Part shown: positions 8,227-16,803 of the stretch, one piece after another | Layout: each line of letters begins with the position of its first letter | Numbering within the stretch: the stretch's first letter is position 1 | NCBI GenBank assembly: GCA_963931865.1 | Contig: OZ007508.1 | Span: 14,692,781 to 14,756,780, forward strand | Length of the DNA: 64,000 nt | Direction of reading: 5' to 3' | Source of the DNA: Axinella damicornis | Lineage: Eukaryota > Porifera > Demospongiae > Axinellida > Axinellidae | Program-made: the position numbers and the translations under genes | Notes under the pieces: model-generated | What the model was told of the DNA's origin: nothing | Database searches by the model: none | What the model saw: the letters and a program-made list of their open reading frames with translations, nothing else

Positions 8227-10074
8227 ATGATAAGAGTCGCGCTACTGATTTTCAGCATCCTTCTTCCGCTCAAAGAAGCCCGGAGTGCGGAAATACACAG
8301 GGTCGACCCACCCTTCTGGTGGACAGGTTTCAAGCAATCACAGCTACAACTTATGTTATACGGTGACAACATCAGTCACATGACGGTCACTGTTAACAAA
8401 CCGGGTATCGCCATTGATCAGGTGGTTTCCTCCGACAATCCTGATTATCTTTTCGTCTATCTGAACATCGAATCGAACGCACAGCCGGGCGAGATGAATC
8501 TTCTGTTCAAAGATAAAGCCGATGAAATCACGCTGCCTTATCGACTGGAGCAGAAAAGTCGGGATCCGGATCATGTCCGGGGATTCTCAGGCCGGGATAC
8601 GATCTATCTGATCACACCGGACCGTTTTGCCAATGGCGACCCGGCCAATGATGCCGCAAACGGGCAGGACATCGTCAATCGCAAAGACCCTGATGCCCGC
8701 CACGGCGGCGACCTTGAGGGAATAATCCGTCACCTTGATTACCTTGCAGAGATGGGCTTTACCGCCATCTGGCTGAATCCCGTACTCGAAAACGCCATGC
8801 CCAGTTACTCCTATCATGGCTATGCCATCACGGACCTGTACAGGGTTGATCCAGGATTCGGCACCAACGAGACCTATCGAGACCTGGCTCACGCTGCCCG
8901 CCGGCAGGGCATCGGCATCATCATGGATGTCGTTCTGAACCATATTGGCAGCAGGCACCACTGGGTGAATGCACCACCCCAGGCCGACTGGCTGAATGCC
9001 AACGGCGAAGCGCTGATAACCAATCATGCCCACACAGCCATTCAGGACCCCTATGCCACACCTGAGGACTTACGACACCTTGTTGACGGCTGGTTCGTTG
9101 ACACCATGGCAGATATGAACCAGCGCAACCCACTACTGGCCGACTACCTCATTCAGAACAGCCTCTGGTGGATCGAGTATCTTGGGTTATCAGGCATCCG
9201 AACCGACACCTACCCCTATTCCGACAAGCATTTTCTCACCCGATGGAGCGGTGCCATCATGAACGAATATCCGCACTTCAACATCGTCGGTGAAGAATGG
9301 CACAACAACCCCGCTATCCTGTCCTACTGGCAAAGAGGCAAGGTCAATCACGACGGCTATGTCTCCCATCTACCTTCCCTGATGGACTTTCCGCTACAGA
9401 AAACACTGACCGATGTGTTGACCAGCGGCACACCAGCCTGGGGCAGTAGCTGGCGCAATTTTTACGAATTGCTCAGTACTGACTTTCTTTACCCGGATGC
9501 GGGCAATCTGGTTGTGTTTGCTGACAACCATGATATGAGCCGAATCTACACTCAGCTTGGCGAGGACTACGACCTTTATTGGCTGGCACTCGTCTGCATC
9601 GCAACGACAAGAGGCATCCCACAGGTTTTCTACGGTACTGAAATTCTCATGTCGAATCCCGGCACCGGTAGTCACGGCGTTATCCGCAGCGATTTCCCCG
9701 GTGGCTGGCCGGGCGATCTGATCAACGGTTTTACCGGTGTGGGTCTTTCGCCACAACAGAAAGAAGCCCAGGCTAAGATCAAACATTTATTCAACTGGCG
9801 AAAAAACAAACCCGTTATCCACACCGGCGGCTACATGCATCTTCATCCCAGGGACAACACCTACGCTTACGTTCGCTACAACGAATCAGACGCGGTTCTG
9901 GTATTACTCAACCTGGGTGACACACAAGGCAGGGTCAGTGCTGATCGACTAAGACGCTTCACCGACAAGCATGGTTTGAAATGGAAAGATGCTCTCACCG
10001 GCGAGGACATCACTATCCGGTCTTCAATTCATATACCACCAAGGTCACCATTGATTCTTGAATCGGTGAGGTAA
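8227..10074 (+). CDS. Exported GH13 neopullulanase/cyclomaltodextrinase-like enzyme
   Basis: Periplasmic or surface alpha-glucan hydrolase. 615 residues: signal peptide (1 to about 20), an N-terminal Ig-like domain (about 22-110, IHRVDPPFWWTGF) as in neopullulanases and SusA-like enzymes, a GH13 barrel, and a C-terminal beta domain. Catalytic signatures are DVVLNH, GIRTDTYPY with nucleophile Asp327, VGEEWH with acid/base near Glu356, and FADNHDMSR. AGGA precedes the ATG. It would shorten oligosaccharides brought in by the TonB receptor before the symporter takes them up. Preference for cyclodextrins, pullulan or linear chains cannot be told by eye. Confidence 0.9.
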   Translation: MIRVALLIFSILLPLKEARSAEIHRVDPPFWWTGFKQSQLQLMLYGDNISHMTVTVNKPGIAIDQVVSSDNPDYLFVYLNIESNAQPGEMNLLFKDKADEITLPYRLEQKSRDPDHVRGFSGRDTIYLITPDRFANGDPANDAANGQDIVNRKDPDARHGGDLEGIIRHLDYLAEMGFTAIWLNPVLENAMPSYSYHGYAITDLYRVDPGFGTNETYRDLAHAARRQGIGIIMDVVLNHIGSRHHWVNAPPQADWLNANGEALITNHAHTAIQDPYATPEDLRHLVDGWFVDTMADMNQRNPLLADYLIQNSLWWIEYLGLSGIRTDTYPYSDKHFLTRWSGAIMNEYPHFNIVGEEWHNNPAILSYWQRGKVNHDGYVSHLPSLMDFPLQKTLTDVLTSGTPAWGSSWRNFYELLSTDFLYPDAGNLVVFADNHDMSRIYTQLGEDYDLYWLALVCIATTRGIPQVFYGTEILMSNPGTGSHGVIRSDFPGGWPGDLINGFTGVGLSPQQKEAQAKIKHLFNWRKNKPVIHTGGYMHLHPRDNTYAYVRYNESDAVLVLLNLGDTQGRVSADRLRRFTDKHGLKWKDALTGEDITIRSSIHIPPRSPLILESVR

Positions 10075-10125
10075 TCCGGGCGTGACGTTGCCACAACCCT
10101 GGCCTTTATTATTGATAACGCCCTG

Positions 10126-10887
10126 CTATTTGTTAGCTAACTTATTGATTGCAGAGAGAAAACCCCGAAGGATATTAACTTCCATCCGGTCCATGCGAAC
10201 CCGATTGAACAGTCGCCGAAGGCGAGTGAGGAGCTGTCTGGGATTATCCGGGTCGTGGAACCCAACCTGTACAAGGGTGTCTTCAAGATGGTTGAAAAAG
10301 TGCTCTACCGACCCGGCATCCGCAAATTCCATATCCCAGTGATCGTCCCCCGCCGGGGGTTCACCCAGTCGCGCCTGAAGCACCTCGTAGCAGATCACCT
10401 GCACGGCCATGGCGAGGTTGAGTGAACTGTAGGCTTCCCCTGTTGGTATGTTGACGTGGAAATGACACTTCCGTAGCTCGTCATTCCTGAGACCCCGGGA
10501 TTCACGTCCAAACAGCAGACCGACCGTCTGGCCAGCCTCAGCCGCAGCACTCACCTTGTTGCCGCAGGCTTTCGGTGACAACAGAGGCCAGGGAATGCGT
10601 CTTTCCCTGGCTGAGGTGCCAATCACCAACTGACAGTCTGTGATGGCTTGATCCACTGTTTCTACCACACGTGCCCCATGAACGACATCTTCAGCACTGG
10701 CGGAACGATACACCGCCTGCTCGTCAGGGAACTGGTAGGGGTTGACCAGGACCAGTTCGGTCAGCCCCATGTTTTTCATCGCACGTGCGGCGGCGCCTAT
10801 GTTACCCGGGTGAGTTGTTTCAACCAGTATCACCCTGACACCGGGAAAAAGGTTTGCAGCGTTCATGCATGGGTCTGATACGGCCAA
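10126..10887 (-). CDS. trmJ: tRNA (cytidine/uridine-32-2'-O)-methyltransferase TrmJ
   Basis: SPOUT-class methyltransferase that 2'-O-methylates position 32 of the tRNA anticodon loop with S-adenosylmethionine. 253 residues, normal for the family. Signatures are ETTHPGNIGAAARAMKNMG near the N-terminus and the knot motifs LLFGRESRGLRNDEL and SSLNLAMAVQVICYE. The C-terminal helical extension is the TrmJ dimerisation tail. Start could be ATG 10887 or ATG 10866; neither has a good Shine-Dalgarno. Divergent from suhB, as in Pseudomonas-type genomes. Confidence 0.93.
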   Translation of the reverse strand: MAVSDPCMNAANLFPGVRVILVETTHPGNIGAAARAMKNMGLTELVLVNPYQFPDEQAVYRSASAEDVVHGARVVETVDQAITDCQLVIGTSARERRIPWPLLSPKACGNKVSAAAEAGQTVGLLFGRESRGLRNDELRKCHFHVNIPTGEAYSSLNLAMAVQVICYEVLQARLGEPPAGDDHWDMEFADAGSVEHFFNHLEDTLVQVGFHDPDNPRQLLTRLRRLFNRVRMDRMEVNILRGFLSAINKLANK

Positions 10888-10911
10888 TGGGCCGGAATAT
10901 TACAGGGTTTC

Positions 10912-10920
10912 TGGTATGAT
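10912..10920 (+). promoter_or_regulatory. Extended -10 promoter element before suhB
   Basis: TGGTATGAT matches the extended -10 form (TGnTATAAT-like). No good -35 hexamer is seen at normal spacing, which is tolerated with an extended -10. It lies 68 bases before the suhB start. A ribosome binding site (AAGGGG, 10973-10978) follows. Confidence 0.45.
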
Positions 10921-10987
10921 GCGCGACCGCATTGACCATCAACAACAACAGCGACAACACCACCCACCACAAAAGGGGACGATCACG

Positions 10988-11773
10988 ATGGAACCTATGG
11001 CCAACATTGCACTGCGCGCAGGCAGGCTGGCGGGTCAGCATATTGTTCGAGGCTTCGATCGTCCCGATCTGGTGAAGGTGTTCGCGAAGGGTCACAACGA
11101 TTTCGTGACCAATATCGACAGAGAGGCGGAACAGATGGTGATTGAGACCCTGCGTGAGAAATACCCCGACCACACGATCACCGGTGAAGAATCCGGAACC
11201 TCTGAGAATGGCTCATCCGACTACGAATGGATCATTGACCCACTGGATGGCACAACCAACTTCACCCGTCAGGTACCGCACTTCTGCGTGTCTATTGCCT
11301 GCCTGCACAAGGGGCGCATTGAACACGCCGTTGTGCTGGATGCCATCAGGCAGGAAGAGTTCGCTGCCAGTCGAGGCCAGGGGGCAACCCTGAATGGCAG
11401 GCGCCTTCGGGCAAGCGAGCTTAAATCACTTGATGGCGCCAGTATCGCAACCGGTGGACGAGACCGTCACCTGCATCTGGATGGCGAGACCGCCCTCTAC
11501 CGTCATCTTCTTGAATCAAGAGTCTTCACCCGACAACCGGGCAGTGCCGCACTTGAACTTGCCTACGTCGCCGCCGGTCGCCTGGATGGTCTGTACATGC
11601 GCGGTCTTGAACGCTGGGACATGGCAGCGGGGGTTCTGCTGGTTACGGAAGCGGGCGGACTGATCGGGGATTTCGAAGGCGGGGCCAACTACATGAAAAG
11701 CGGTAACATCGTCGCTGCGGCACCAAAGTGTTTCAAGCCCCTGGCATCAATCGTCAGGAAATACCTCGCCTGA
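10988..11773 (+). CDS. suhB: Inositol-1-monophosphatase family protein SuhB
   Basis: Mg-dependent phosphatase that also acts as an rRNA-transcription and ribosome-biogenesis factor in E. coli. 261 residues from ATG 10988, the usual length. Metal-binding motifs visible: GEESG (about 66-70) and WIIDPLDGTTNF (about 82-93). The C-terminal LERWDMAAGVLLVTEAGG also matches. AAGGGG gives the start. An open frame extends upstream to 10865 but crosses the promoter and is not conserved-looking. It ends one base before the convergent secF stop. Confidence 0.94.
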   Translation: MEPMANIALRAGRLAGQHIVRGFDRPDLVKVFAKGHNDFVTNIDREAEQMVIETLREKYPDHTITGEESGTSENGSSDYEWIIDPLDGTTNFTRQVPHFCVSIACLHKGRIEHAVVLDAIRQEEFAASRGQGATLNGRRLRASELKSLDGASIATGGRDRHLHLDGETALYRHLLESRVFTRQPGSAALELAYVAAGRLDGLYMRGLERWDMAAGVLLVTEAGGLIGDFEGGANYMKSGNIVAAAPKCFKPLASIVRKYLA

Positions 11774-11774
11774 A

Positions 11775-12713
11775 CTAGCCGCCCGACAGATCCTCCTGAT
11801 CTGCGCCCTCTTTTTCCGGTACGGCGAGATCTTCCGACGAGATGTTCATCACGATCAGGATGCTGCTCGCCACGTAGATGGACGAGTAGGTACCAATCAT
11901 GACACCGATGATCAGACCAATGGCAAATCCGCTGATCAGTTCACCACCGAGCACCAGAAGCGTCAGCAGCACAATCAAGGTGGTCAACGAGGTCACCAGG
12001 GTACGGCCCAGCGTCTGGTTCAGGGAGGTATTGATGGTATCAACCGGTGTACTGCGCCGGATTTTGCGGAAGTTCTCCCGAATCCGGTCCGACACGACGA
12101 TGGTGTCATTGAGCGAGTAGCCGATAACCGCAAGTAGCGCAGCCAGCACCGTCAGATCAAAGTCCCAGCGGGTGACCGAGAATATTCCCAGCGTGATGAC
12201 AACGTCATGGAACAGGGCAACCACGGCACCGATTGCGAACTTTAGCTGAAAGCGGAAGGCGACATAAAGCAACACCACACCCAGCGCTGTCAGCAGCCCT
12301 ATACCACCCTGGTTAGTCAGCTCCTGACCAACTGCGGGTCCGACAAATTCAGAACGGCGCAGTTCAACGGATTCTCCCGTGACCTTGCGCAGCGTATTGA
12401 TGACCCGGTCGCCCAGTTTGGCATTCGCCTGATCATCCAGGTCTTTCTGTGGCGGCATTCGCACCAGGATGTCTCGATCAGAACCAAAATACTGAACGAC
12501 ATGCCCCTGATACCCGGCAGCCGTCAATTGATCGCGGATGGATTCCGGGTTTGCCGGGCTGCCATACTCAACCTCCACCAGTGAGCCACCGGTAAAATCC
12601 AGCCCCCACTCCACCTGGTTCAGCGCCAGTGAAACGATAGATGCCAGCACCAGAAGTATCGAAAGCACACCGGCGATTTTCCGATATGCCATGAAATCAA
12701 ATCGGGTTTTCAT
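11775..12713 (-). CDS. secF: Protein translocase subunit SecF
   Basis: Inner-membrane partner of SecD that uses the proton motive force to help complete export through SecYEG. 312 residues with six predicted membrane helices. GLDFTGGSLVEVEY (first periplasmic region) and NDTIVVSDRIRENFRK (helix 4 and loop) are SecF signatures. Its ATG overlaps the secD stop (ATGA), so translation is coupled. Confidence 0.96.
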   Translation of the reverse strand: MKTRFDFMAYRKIAGVLSILLVLASIVSLALNQVEWGLDFTGGSLVEVEYGSPANPESIRDQLTAAGYQGHVVQYFGSDRDILVRMPPQKDLDDQANAKLGDRVINTLRKVTGESVELRRSEFVGPAVGQELTNQGGIGLLTALGVVLLYVAFRFQLKFAIGAVVALFHDVVITLGIFSVTRWDFDLTVLAALLAVIGYSLNDTIVVSDRIRENFRKIRRSTPVDTINTSLNQTLGRTLVTSLTTLIVLLTLLVLGGELISGFAIGLIIGVMIGTYSSIYVASSILIVMNISSEDLAVPEKEGADQEDLSGG

Positions 12714-14566
12714 CAGATCAACAGCCTCTCGACCTTACGACCACCATAGATGAGATTAACGATGGCCCTTGTGCCCATAATGGCAGTGAACATGGAGGTG
12801 ACAATGCCGATTGAAAGCGTTACGGCGAAGCCTTTCACCGGGCCAGTGCCGATACTGTAGAGAATGACGGCGACAATCAGCGTTGTCAGGTTTGCATCAA
12901 GGATGGTCACAAACGCCCGTTCAAATCCTGCATTGATCGCCTGCTGGGGCGGCAGGCCGTTTTTCAGTTCCTCTTTGATACGGGAGAAAATCAAGACATT
13001 GGCATCGACCGCCATACCAACGGTCAACACGATACCCGCAATACCCGGCAGCGTCAGGGTCGCCGAAAGGCTGGACATGATCGCCACCAGCAGAATCAGG
13101 TTGGCCGTTAGCGCCATGTTCGCAGCAAGACCAAAGACCCTGTAGTAGACCAGCATGAAGACAATCACCAGGCCCAGGCCAACGGAGACGGAGAAGGCGC
13201 CCAGTTCAATATTCTCGGCACCCAGGCTCGCCCCGACGGTTCTTTCTTCGGCGATAAACATATCGGCAGCCAGCGCACCCGCACGAAGCAGCAACGCCAG
13301 TTCCCGTGCCTCACCCGCCTGAAGACCGGTAATGCGGAAATTCACACCCAGGGCCGCCTGGACGGTTGCCAGGCTGACCACACGCTTCGTGACATAGGGT
13401 TCAGGTTTCAGTATCTCGACGCCGTTCTCAACAACCTTGCGGTCCCGTGTTCTGGTTTCGATGAAGATCACCGCCATACGGCGACCGATGCTATGGCGCG
13501 TCGCGCGGTGCATCAGTTCACCACCATCACCATCCAGGCGAATATTCACCTGCGGCAAACCGGAATCCGGATCGTAGCCAACCTGGGCATCCAGTACCCT
13601 GTCGCCGCGCAGGATGACATCCCGCTCAATGCGAGCATTGAAACCCTCATAATCAAACTCCCGGGTTGACGACCTGCCCGCATCGGGCAGTGCTTCCATG
13701 CGAAACTCCAGGGTCGCCACCTTGCCAAGAATGTTCTTCGCCCGGGCCGTATCCTGAACACCGGGAAGATCGACCACGATACGGTTTCGGCCAAGACGCT
13801 GAACCAGTGGCTCGGCAACACCCAGTTCATTGACACGATTGCGGATTGCCGTCAGGTTCTGTTGAACGGCAAAGTCTTCCATCTCACGAATGGAGTTCCC
13901 ATCTATGGTTATGCGCAACGCCGCAGTCGCCGGATTACTTTCCACCAGGTACTGCGGGTAGCGTTCCTTCAACTTCCGTTCCGCCCGGTCTTCAAGCTCT
14001 TCGCTGCCAAATTTAATTTCCAGCACCCCGCTCTCGGGCGACTCAAACGAGGTATAACGAATCCTGTCGCCCCGTTCCCGGAACAAACGCTTGATGTCCT
14101 GCTCCAGGCCTTCCACACGCTCGGCAATCGCGGCTTCCGTATCCACCTCCATCAGGAAGTGCACACCGCCTCGCAGATCAAGGCCGTACTTCATCGGCTC
14201 ACCACCCAGCGCAACCAGCCAGTCAGGTGTTGTCGGCGCAGAGTTCAACGCCACAACATAGTCATCAGGTAGATCGTGCAGGGCAAGCTGAATCTCACCG
14301 CGCGCGCGCAACTGAGATTCATCGTCCGGGAAACGAATCAGCCCCCGGTTATTCTCAAGTTCGGCGCCAAAGTAAGGGATGGCCTTTGCATCCAGTCGCC
14401 CGGTCGCAGTATCCAGCGCAACCCGGGTGAATTCACCGTCCGCATTTTCGTTGGATATCTGGACGGCAAAATCAGGTGGGTAGACATTCGGCAGTGCGTA
14501 GATCACTCCGAGGATGATGACAACAAGAACCAGCAGGTTCTTCCAGAGCGGGTATCGGTTAATCAC
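12713..14566 (-). CDS. secD: Protein translocase subunit SecD
   Basis: Inner-membrane SecDF component, 617 residues, very close to the typical proteobacterial length. N-terminal membrane helix, DLRGGVHFLMEVD (about 160-172), a large periplasmic domain with the P1 base and head, then five C-terminal helices with GMAVDANVLIFSRIKEEL. It lies 7 bases after yajC and overlaps secF, forming a yajC-secD-secF operon. Confidence 0.96.
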   Translation of the reverse strand: MINRYPLWKNLLVLVVIILGVIYALPNVYPPDFAVQISNENADGEFTRVALDTATGRLDAKAIPYFGAELENNRGLIRFPDDESQLRARGEIQLALHDLPDDYVVALNSAPTTPDWLVALGGEPMKYGLDLRGGVHFLMEVDTEAAIAERVEGLEQDIKRLFRERGDRIRYTSFESPESGVLEIKFGSEELEDRAERKLKERYPQYLVESNPATAALRITIDGNSIREMEDFAVQQNLTAIRNRVNELGVAEPLVQRLGRNRIVVDLPGVQDTARAKNILGKVATLEFRMEALPDAGRSSTREFDYEGFNARIERDVILRGDRVLDAQVGYDPDSGLPQVNIRLDGDGGELMHRATRHSIGRRMAVIFIETRTRDRKVVENGVEILKPEPYVTKRVVSLATVQAALGVNFRITGLQAGEARELALLLRAGALAADMFIAEERTVGASLGAENIELGAFSVSVGLGLVIVFMLVYYRVFGLAANMALTANLILLVAIMSSLSATLTLPGIAGIVLTVGMAVDANVLIFSRIKEELKNGLPPQQAINAGFERAFVTILDANLTTLIVAVILYSIGTGPVKGFAVTLSIGIVTSMFTAIMGTRAIVNLIYGGRKVERLLI

Positions 14567-14573
14567 AAGCCGG

Positions 14574-14915
14574 TCAGATGTTCTTGATGGTGCCCTTCGG
14601 CAGTGCTTGCGTGACAGCGGATTTTTGCAGTCTCAACTCAATATTGTCAGCCGCCTCAAACACAATGAACTGGTCGTCTACTTTGGTGATGCGACCCACC
14701 AGACCACCACTGGTGATGATCTCATCACCTTTGGCCAGCCCGCCGACGAGTTCACGATGTTCTTTGGCACGCTTGCTTTGCGGTCGCCAGACAATCAGGT
14801 AGAAAACGAGGGCAAAGGCAACAATGATCAACAGGTCCGGAGGAAAGGGAAAGGAACTCGATTGCGACGCGCCCGACTCGGCGGCCCAGGCTGCGGGTAT
14901 CAGAAAATCAAACAT
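14574..14915 (-). CDS. yajC: Preprotein translocase subunit YajC
   Basis: Small single-span membrane protein associated with SecDF-YidC. 113 residues: N-terminal MFDFLIPAAWAAE, membrane helix about 27-44, then the conserved WRPQSKRAKEHRELVGGLAKGDEI and GLVGRITKV. First gene of the operon. The queA-tgt genes that usually precede yajC in gammaproteobacteria are absent; a cytochrome b561 gene lies divergently instead. Confidence 0.95.
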   Translation of the reverse strand: MFDFLIPAAWAAESGASQSSSFPFPPDLLIIVAFALVFYLIVWRPQSKRAKEHRELVGGLAKGDEIITSGGLVGRITKVDDQFIVFEAADNIELRLQKSAVTQALPKGTIKNI

Positions 14916-15087
14916 AGCGGGGGGTTATCCTGTAATAAAGCGTACTATTGTCGCTGATTTTAACCTGACTCTCCAAATAACAGCACCCGCACAGGTAGCC
15001 CGCATAGAAGGAGGTTGCATCCCTGCCGACATCTGGTACAAAAGGCATCCGACAGTACATTCAGCCAAATCAGCAGGGTTTAATGCC

Positions 15088-15636
15088 ATGACGGTATCCG
15101 GAGACTACACCATCGGTCAGAAAATAGTGCACTGGTTGATGAGCATCCTGATCATTCTTGATCTCTTTGTGGCACAAAAATTTGGCAGGGTTATGGAAGA
15201 CCCGGATCGACTGGAATCGAGGATAGATCACGCATCCCTGGGCTCAATCATAGCGGCTTTGTTCATCATCCGACTCTACTTGAGATTCCGTCACGGTGCA
15301 CCGCCCTTACCCGCAGGCATGCCGGGCTGGCAGAGACGAGCCGCCAGGCTGGTGCACTTTGCCCTCTATTTTTTCATCGGCTTCCTGATTCTAAGTGGCA
15401 TCAGTACCGCCATTAACGCGACCGCACCCATCCCGTTGTTCGGGCAGTTCGACATCGTGTTGGGGCAGACAGACGATGCAACCTTTATGTTGTTACGGCC
15501 TTTCCACGAATTCGCCACCAATGCCGTTATCGCCCTGATCGCGATTCATATCGCGGCTGCGCTCTATCACCATTTCGTGGCCAAAGACGATACCACAGTC
15601 AGGATGCTCAGGTTCTGGCGAAGCGAAGGTTCGTGA
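15088..15636 (+). CDS. Cytochrome b561-family membrane protein
   Basis: Di-heme membrane electron carrier of the bacterial CybB/YodB group. 182 residues from ATG 15088, the usual length. The opening YTIGQKIVHWLMSILIILDLF has the heme-ligand His of helix 1. Further candidate ligand histidines are in helix 2 (RIDHASLGS), the loop (RLVHFALYF) and the last helix (IAIHIAAALYHHF). Four hydrophobic helices are seen. The frame is open upstream to 14824, overlapping yajC on the other strand, but that part is not b561-like. Electron donor and acceptor unknown. Confidence 0.85.
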   Translation: MTVSGDYTIGQKIVHWLMSILIILDLFVAQKFGRVMEDPDRLESRIDHASLGSIIAALFIIRLYLRFRHGAPPLPAGMPGWQRRAARLVHFALYFFIGFLILSGISTAINATAPIPLFGQFDIVLGQTDDATFMLLRPFHEFATNAVIALIAIHIAAALYHHFVAKDDTTVRMLRFWRSEGS

Positions 15637-15677
15637 GCATTCGCACCTGGCTCTGTCTCTGCCGGGGGCGTCATCCA

Positions 15678-15944
15678 TCATGCCACGCGTTTTGCAACGG
15701 CCCTGTCCAGATCATAGGTCGCCTGCAAATTCATCCAGAGTTTGGTCGAAGTGCCAAGCGCTTCGGAGAGGTCTAATGCGGAATCGGCAGTTATTCCGCG
15801 CTTTCCCCGGACAAGTTCATTCAGTCGAGCTTTGGTCCATCCAATCCGACGTGCAAATTCAGCCTGGGAAATACCTGCGGGCTGCAAGAATTCTTCGAGC
15901 AATATTGCACCGGGATGGAAGGGGTTTGTTGGTTGATAATTCAT
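15678..15944 (-). CDS. HigA-family (VapI-like) addiction-module antitoxin, apparently orphan
   Basis: Small DNA-binding antitoxin of 88 residues. It opens with NPFHPGAILLEEFLQPAGIS and carries an XRE-type helix-turn-helix (about 25-65, SQAEFARRIGWTKARLNELVRGKRGI), then LGTSTKLWMNLQATYDL, all typical of HigA antitoxins. A good ribosome binding site (GAGGTG) lies five bases before the ATG. In intact modules the toxin gene lies directly upstream; here only a short toxin-like tail is found (15954-16073). It may survive as a stand-alone repressor. Confidence 0.88.
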   Translation of the reverse strand: MNYQPTNPFHPGAILLEEFLQPAGISQAEFARRIGWTKARLNELVRGKRGITADSALDLSEALGTSTKLWMNLQATYDLDRAVAKRVA

Positions 15945-15953
15945 AATTTCACC

Positions 15954-16073
15954 TCAATGGTAATCAATAATCCGGACCTCTGAAGCCTGTGCCGGAGCAT
16001 CACGAACCCATTGTCCTGATCGGTATTCCCGACCAGCTTCAACAATTATACTGATGATAAACCCCCAGAGATT
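15954..16073 (-). pseudogene. Possible decayed C-terminal remnant of a HigB/RelE-type partner gene
   Basis: An open stretch of 39 codons without a usable start ends in a TGA 9 bases before the higA start, where HigB genes normally end. Its last residues (RIIDYH) resemble the usual HigB/RelE C-terminus, but the rest does not and an in-frame stop closes it upstream (16074-16076). It is too short for a working toxin. It could instead be chance, or the tail of a different small gene. Confidence 0.35.
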
Positions 16074-16157
16074 TCAGGAGATACCCGTTCATTTGTTAGT
16101 GAACTCCTGGCCGATACCCCGCCAGATATTTAACGCGCACCGGGAGCCGACGGCGCT

Positions 16158-16760
16158 ATGATCGCCTTCTACGCCGGTCTGAGCCTGGGCTTTTCTCTGA
16201 TCATCGCCATCGGCGCGCAGAATGCGTTTGTACTCAGGCAGGGTTTGAACAAGGCGCATGTGTTCGCCGTGTGTCTGGTGTGCGCGCTGTCGGACGCGGT
16301 GCTGATCGTCATCGGGGTTTCCGGCTTTGACCTGCTGATTGACGAATTCCCCCGGTTCGAGACGGCGGCGCGCTATGGCGGCGCAGCGTTCCTGCTGGTC
16401 TATGGCGCGCGCAGTCTGTGGGCGGCGCTACGCTCCTCCGACTCCCTGACCGCCGCCGACAATGCCACCGGCTCCCTGGCCGCCGCCGTGACGACCTGCC
16501 TCGCGCTGACCTGGCTGAACCCGCATGTCTATCTCGACACGGTGGTATTACTGGGCTCCGTCTCGACCCAGTATCCCGATGATAGTTTACAATTTGCAAG
16601 CGGCGCGGTACTGGCGTCTTTCACCTTCTTTTTCGCGCTGGGGTATGGTGCCGGCGCGCTCACACCGCTTTTCAGCAAGCCGGTGTCGTGGAAAATCCTG
16701 GACGTGATCATCGCAGCGGTCATGTGGATGATCGCCGCCAGTCTGCTGACGGGCGGGTAA
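16158..16760 (+). CDS. LysE/ArgO-family amino acid exporter
   Basis: Inner-membrane exporter of basic amino acids, probably arginine or lysine. 200 residues with six hydrophobic helices. The N-terminal IIAIGAQNAFVLRQGL and the central LALTWLNPHVYLDTVVLLG are the family signatures. GGAG precedes the ATG. GC content is visibly higher than in the TonB receptor gene next to it. Confidence 0.9.
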   Translation: MIAFYAGLSLGFSLIIAIGAQNAFVLRQGLNKAHVFAVCLVCALSDAVLIVIGVSGFDLLIDEFPRFETAARYGGAAFLLVYGARSLWAALRSSDSLTAADNATGSLAAAVTTCLALTWLNPHVYLDTVVLLGSVSTQYPDDSLQFASGAVLASFTFFFALGYGAGALTPLFSKPVSWKILDVIIAAVMWMIAASLLTGG

Positions 16761-16803
16761 AACACGCTTTGAACTGGCACACCTGTCGAGTAAAGAATGC
16801 TTC

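Noticed and set aside
11787..11803. Small hairpin (CAGATC/GATCTG) near the convergent suhB and secF ends, followed by a short T-run
   Set aside because: The stem has only six pairs, lies inside secF and the T-run is seven bases away; not enough for a terminator call.
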